Assembly: GCA_963693365.1 (NCBI GenBank) | Contig: CAVNZM010000018.1 | Span: 434,001 to 498,000 of the forward strand | DNA from: Amoebidium appalachense | Taxonomy: Eukaryota; Ichthyosporea | DNA length: 64,000 bases | Reading direction: 5' to 3' | Part shown: piece by piece, positions 58,871 to 64,000 of the stretch | Layout of the letters: every line of letters starts with the position of its first letter | Numbering within the stretch: the first letter of the stretch is position 1 | Translations under genes and position numbers: made by a program | The notes under the pieces: generated by a model | The model's database searches: none | Told to the model about the DNA's origin: nothing | Seen by the model: the letters and a program-made list of their open reading frames with translations, nothing else

Positions 58871-59519
58871 GGAAGGGGTTTGATAGGCATGTATGTGTAA
58901 AAAACCTAATGGAGCAAGGGGGGAGGGGAGAGGGGCCCGGGAGCAGGCTGACGGCATGTCCTTTGAATACAAAAGGGGAGGGGAGAAGGGGGGGGGGGGG
59001 GGGGGGGAGGGGGGGGGGGGGTCTGAAGGGGATGAGGGGCAGAGGAGAATGCCAACACACCCAGGTTGTAGCGGTAGTAGAGGTAGCGCAGCAGGGTGGT
59101 CGAGGTCAGGCCCCAGCCGCCCAGGTCGATGATGGCACCCACAGGTCACCCAATCTTGCACTTGAAGATGGTGCCTCCCCGGCGGAAGGAGTGGGTGCCA
59201 TACACAGGGGCGTACTCACCAATGGCCTCGAGGTCACGCTTGAGCTGCTTGCTGAATGTGGCCGCATCCTGCAGGGGGCCAGAAATAGAGAGGGGGACCA
59301 AATCTGCTGGTCATTATTGATGCTGAACAAACAATCGTACCACTACCACATGTGTGTGAATAATTGTTGCAATGAAACCGTTGCTACCCCCCCCCCCCCC
59401 CTCCAAGAACACCCTTTATACTATGGGAAAGAACATGCTTAAGAGAATGGGCTTTAGAGGCCGAAGAGACATGCACACAGAAAGAGAGGGGGGGGGGGGG
59501 GGAGAGAGAGACAGACACA

Positions 59520-59576
<57 letters not shown>

Positions 59577-59629
59577 GGAGGGGGAGAGAGAGGGGGGAGG
59601 GAAGGGGGAGGGAGAGAAAGAGGGGAAGG

Positions 59630-59701
59630 GGGGCAAGCTTCGGAAGGGAGGGGAGGGGGGGGGGGAGGGGGAGACATACCAGAGAGAGAGAGAGGGAAAG
59701 G

Positions 59702-59771
<70 letters not shown>

Positions 59772-59902
59772 GGGGGGCAAGCTTCGGAAGGGGGAGGGGA
59801 GGGGGGGAGGGGGGGGGGAGGGGGAGACATACCAGAGAGAGAGAGAGGGAGAGGGAGTGGGGGAGAGAGAGAGAGAGAGAGTGAGAGTGAGTGAGAGGGA
59901 TG

Positions 59903-59957
<55 letters not shown>

Positions 59958-59975
59958 GGGGGCAAGCTTCGGAAG

Positions 59976-60014
<39 letters not shown>

Positions 60015-60020
60015 ATACCA
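59630..60020. repeat. Intronic tandem repeat carrying copies of a 5' splice site
   Basis: The motif GGCAAGCTTCGGAAGGG occurs near 59632, 59776 and 59961, each followed by a G-rich block and then GACATACCA (59672, 59825, 60012) and usually a GA run. On the minus strand GACATACC reads GGTATGTC. The copy at 60012-60019 is the actual donor of the 60276-60019 exon. The first two copies therefore place decoy donors inside the same intron. Confidence 0.8.
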
Positions 60021-60397
60021 AATGGGATCCATCCTTGCTCACAGTGAAAGCGTTGTGGGTGGTGCCGTCTTGGCCTGGCTTGGACACGAAGGAGAACTTG
60101 GGGAAGACGGGTCCAGTCCTGTTCTGCAGGACTCCGAGCCATCAGGCCAGGAAGCAATGCCCACAGAGGTAGGCGTTGAGGCCACACATGCAGTCCAGAA
60201 ACATGGCACGCCGGTAGCCCTCCTGGAGGGTCTTCCGGCCACCCAGGCTGACATGGATTCGCTTCTCACCAATCTCCTGTTGGGAATGCATAAATATTAG
60301 CCAGGTACTCACGGGAAACAAACAAATACAGCAATGCACAGGCTCTCCCCTACATAAGCGAAACAACTTGGATATTTATGTGTGGTGTGGTGGCGCT

Positions 60398-60859
<462 letters not shown>

Positions 60860-61284
60860 GGGGTAGTGACACACCGGTCCAGAGGGCTCTGCGCTTAGGT
60901 CCTCCACACGAAGGGACAGCACCTCGACCGCACGCAGCATAAGGTGAAACGCAACGAGGTAGAGAGCCTGTGGGGTGATGGAGCATGATTAACAGTAGAA
61001 TGCATGATAGATCATGCAGCATTACGTTTTAGAGAAGTAGCCCAACGTGGAATTAAACGGATAAGGTGGATGCAAGAAAGTGAATATGATTAGCTGGTGC
61101 AGTCAGTAAGGGGTCAGTAAGGGTGAACGGGAACAGCCGTACTAAGTAGTGATGCATGGTGATTTCAAGGTGGCAGACATGTCTAGGTATTGGTCAAGGG
61201 ATCGAGGGCAAGGCAAGGGTAGCTCTAGCCAAGTCACCATGAAAACACAAAGAGAAGGCCATTCAATGGGAAAGTCTGCCCGGG

Positions 61285-61324
<40 letters not shown>

Positions 61325-61559
61325 GGGAGGAGGGGGATAAGACGGGGAAAGGAGAGGGGACGGGGAGAGGAGAGGGGATAGGGGATGCATACCAACATCA
61401 TCAGTGAGAAGTCGTTGGTAGCAGTGTCACCGTACAAGTACTTTGCTCACGTGTAGAGAATAGGCTCTCGCATAGGTTTAGCTGTGGTCATCAATAGTAA
61501 GTAGGAGGGCAACAGATGGAGAATAAAAGGCGTGTGCACGAGTTGTGTGCGCGGGGGTG

Positions 61560-61612
61560 TGTGTGAGTGTGAGTGTGAGTGTGAGTGAGTGAGTGAGTGA
61601 GTGAGTGAGTGA

Positions 61613-61665
<53 letters not shown>

Positions 61666-61693
61666 CCTGTGTCTGTGTCTGTCTCTCTCTCAC

Positions 61694-61729
<36 letters not shown>

Positions 61730-61768
61730 ATGTGTGTGTGTGTGTGTGTGCCCCTGTGTCTGTCAGTG

Positions 61769-61800
<32 letters not shown>

Positions 61801-61875
61801 TGCGCGCGCGCGGGCGTGTGTGCATTGGGGGGGGGGGAGGGGGGTGCGCGTGCGCGTGTGCGTCTCTTGTGTGTG
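61560..61875. repeat. Compound GAGT/TG/CT/TG repeat in recombinase intron
   Basis: A GAGT tetranucleotide run (61564-61618) passes into TG, then CT, then TG repeats with a short G tract at 61827-61842. It is intronic to the minus-strand recombinase gene. Confidence 0.85.
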
Positions 61876-62190
61876 TGTGCGTGTGTGTGCCGAATTCATG
61901 AAATAAAGATGCAAACATCAGGCAGCCATGTACCTTGTTTGATGGTGACACCAGCCTTCACCTTGCGCCGGAGCAGGGATCTCATTAACATGGTCACCTG
62001 CATTAGGTGGTTATTGATTAGCAGCTGGGTACCGTGCTTCATTAAAATGCAGAAAGAGTGCTAGAGCTTTAAATGAAGAAAGGACGAACTTGCACAAAGC
62101 AGCTAAAACTAAGCATGGCTAATGCATGAACAAGCACATCGATGTGACAGGGTAGGAAGATAGGATATGATGTGCTTGGGGTTTTTTTAT

Positions 62191-62206
62191 TTTTAAATTT
62201 TTTTCC

Positions 62207-62246
<40 letters not shown>

Positions 62247-62291
62247 GGGGGGGGGGGGGGGGGGGAGGGGGAGAAGAGGGGTTTCAGGATG

Positions 62292-62353
<62 letters not shown>

Positions 62354-62357
62354 TTAC

Positions 62358-62421
<64 letters not shown>

Positions 62422-62433
62422 TTGGGGGGGGGA
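62191..62433. repeat. G tract, CA array and TA/TG/TA palindrome-like repeat
   Basis: T-rich DNA and CCCC are followed by a G-rich tract (62209-62270), then (CA) 62294-62352, (TA) 62358-62380, (TG) 62380-62401 and (TA) 62401-62421. The flanking TA blocks are self-complementary, and the CA and TG blocks can pair with each other. Confidence 0.9.
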
Positions 62434-63760
62434 GGGAATTCACCTCTCTGCTGAGTGAAGGATTTCCCGTGCGGGTACCATTGGGGCCATTCTTCTGCCA
62501 TGCACCATACTGGCCTCTCTCCGTGGCATACATGAATGCCACAGCAGCACGAATCTTTGCAGCTGTGGAGAACTGCAAAGGGAATGTATGAACATTAGAA
62601 ACCTGAAAATGATCCCCCCACTCCCCCCCCCCCCCCCCTCCCCCCCCCTTCACCCCCTCCCCCCTCCCCTCCCCTCCCCCCCCCCTGCCAAACCAAAAAA
62701 AAAAAAAATAGGGTGTTCACAGGTTCAAACAGGTTCTCATGTCTCCCCTCCCACATCCACAATCTCTTTAGGACTTTGATCCCCTCACTCTTTCCCCCGG
62801 CAATCAACTGAAGAACGGTGGGGGGTAAAACGAGGAAAGAAAGAGGAGAATCGCTGAGAGGGGTGAAATTATGGAGAGAATGAGAGGGTATGAGTGTAGC
62901 AGGGGAAAGGGGAAGGGGGTGGGGTGGGGGCGGGGGGTGACTGAGTACACTAGCACAAACGGGATTGTAAACCAAGACATACCGATAAGTTTTCGCACTC
63001 AGGGAGCACATCACACTTGAGGTGAATGAAGGCGGCAACCTGCCTGCCAGCCACTTCATCCATGGTCAGTGGGTCGAGACCGTTTGTGCTGCAGAACTCC
63101 TTGTAGCGGCCCATCCATCTGCATGTTGTGATAATTTGGTCAAATAGGTCTTCCGGCCCATGCTTGATCCCCCCCCCCCCCCCCCCCCTCTCCCCCCCCC
63201 CCCCTCTCCCCTCCCAAAAAAGGGGGGGGAAAAAGCAGTCACAAGCAGAAATACACAGGCACAGAACACACTCACATAATGTATATTAGTACGAGTCACA
63301 GTTTGTAGACATGGGAGCATGTAGAAAACAAGAAGAAGGGCTCGGAAGGAGAAAAAAAAGGTGGTAGAGGTTAGAAAAGAGGCAACACTTGGCCTCGAGG
63401 TAAGAATTGAGACGCGAGCGAGGAGAGAGAATGAAAGATAGCCGGGGGGAGGAGGGGGATCAGGGGGGGGAGGGGGGGGGGGGGGGGGGGGGGGGGGGCT
63501 GGGGGGGGGCTCACATCTTGTGATCTTTCAGAGTTGCCGGTGTGATTGAGTCCCTAGCCGTCAGATCATCCACCAGCGAGAACAAGGCCTCGTTGTTTCA
63601 TCCTTGTCATTGACAGTCTGGGGGGCGGCATCGTCAACACCACCGTCACCCTCATAACCAGAGTCATTGGCCAAAAGTTCCTCACCTCGTTTAATGCCAA
63701 CTGGCACAATTTCGATTAGAATACGCGAGAAAGAAGCTTATGCAGGAAAGTGAGATTAAG

Positions 63761-63950
63761 CCCCCCCCCCCCCCCCCCCCCCCCCCCCACACACACACCC
63801 ACCCACCCACCCACCCACGCACACCCCACACACACTTTGGCACACACAAAGACCGGCACACACAAAGACCGGCACACACACACACCGGCACACAGACAGA
63901 CACACATACACTGGCATGCACGCGCGCGCGCGCGCACGCACACACGCACA

Positions 63951-64000
<50 letters not shown>
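63761..64000. repeat. C tract and CA-rich microsatellite at window end
   Basis: C28 at 63761-63788 is followed by CCCA repeats, imperfect CA units with CCGG interruptions (three ACAAAGACCGGCAC-like copies) and a pure CA array running off the window edge. Further upstream exons of the recombinase gene presumably lie beyond it. Confidence 0.92.

Overview
This window looks like nuclear DNA from a eukaryote with long introns. Every protein gene I could read is split by GT-AG introns, and there are no operons or Shine-Dalgarno-style spacing. Introns and intergenic DNA are packed with (CA/TG)n, (CT/GA)n and 20-60 base poly-G/poly-C tracts. The gene set (a KLHDC10-type kelch protein with a BC-box, an F-box/WD40/UIM protein resembling yeast Ufo1, an SLC35F1/F2-type transporter, arylamine N-acetyltransferase) suggests an opisthokont, perhaps a unicellular holozoan such as an ichthyosporean. 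That placement is an inference of modest confidence.

Layout. 1-3925: simple repeats and unassigned DNA. 3926-6673 (-): a decayed MYND zinc-finger gene. 6674-12828: unassigned DNA, compound microsatellites and a foldback element (11384-11588). 12829-14310 (-): a 5'-truncated LINE with its poly-A tail. 15695-24535 (+): KLHDC10-like kelch gene, 13 exons. 27401-29391 (-): quinone oxidoreductase-like MDR gene, 2 exons. 30200-43040 (+): F-box/WD40/UIM gene, 17 exons. 44802-45440 (+): a LINE reverse transcriptase fragment. 45906-50039 (-): SLC35F transporter, 4 exons. 50821-53900 (+): arylamine N-acetyltransferase, 3 exons. 56073-63701 (-): a tyrosine recombinase whose exons run in phase into a double PHD-type zinc-finger module, truncated by the window edge.

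Gene organisation. Genes sit in divergent pairs (MDR/F-box and SLC35F/NAT, each separated by about 0.8 kb) and convergent pairs. Two genes are probable ubiquitin-ligase substrate receptors: the kelch protein (Cul2/Elongin type) and the F-box protein (SCF type). The others are unrelated metabolic or transport genes.

Most unusual signals: (1) the recombinase-PHD gene; (2) 3' splice sites formed directly by (AC)nAG microsatellites in at least 11 introns, sometimes paired with (GT)n at the donor of the same intron; (3) poly-C tracts joined head-on to poly-A tracts in one polarity across the window; (4) in-frame stops that are all one C-to-T change from a plausible sense codon; (5) one-base frameshifts in five genes, often at short homopolymers, which may be consensus errors. 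Exon borders were read by eye from splice signals, phase and family resemblance.
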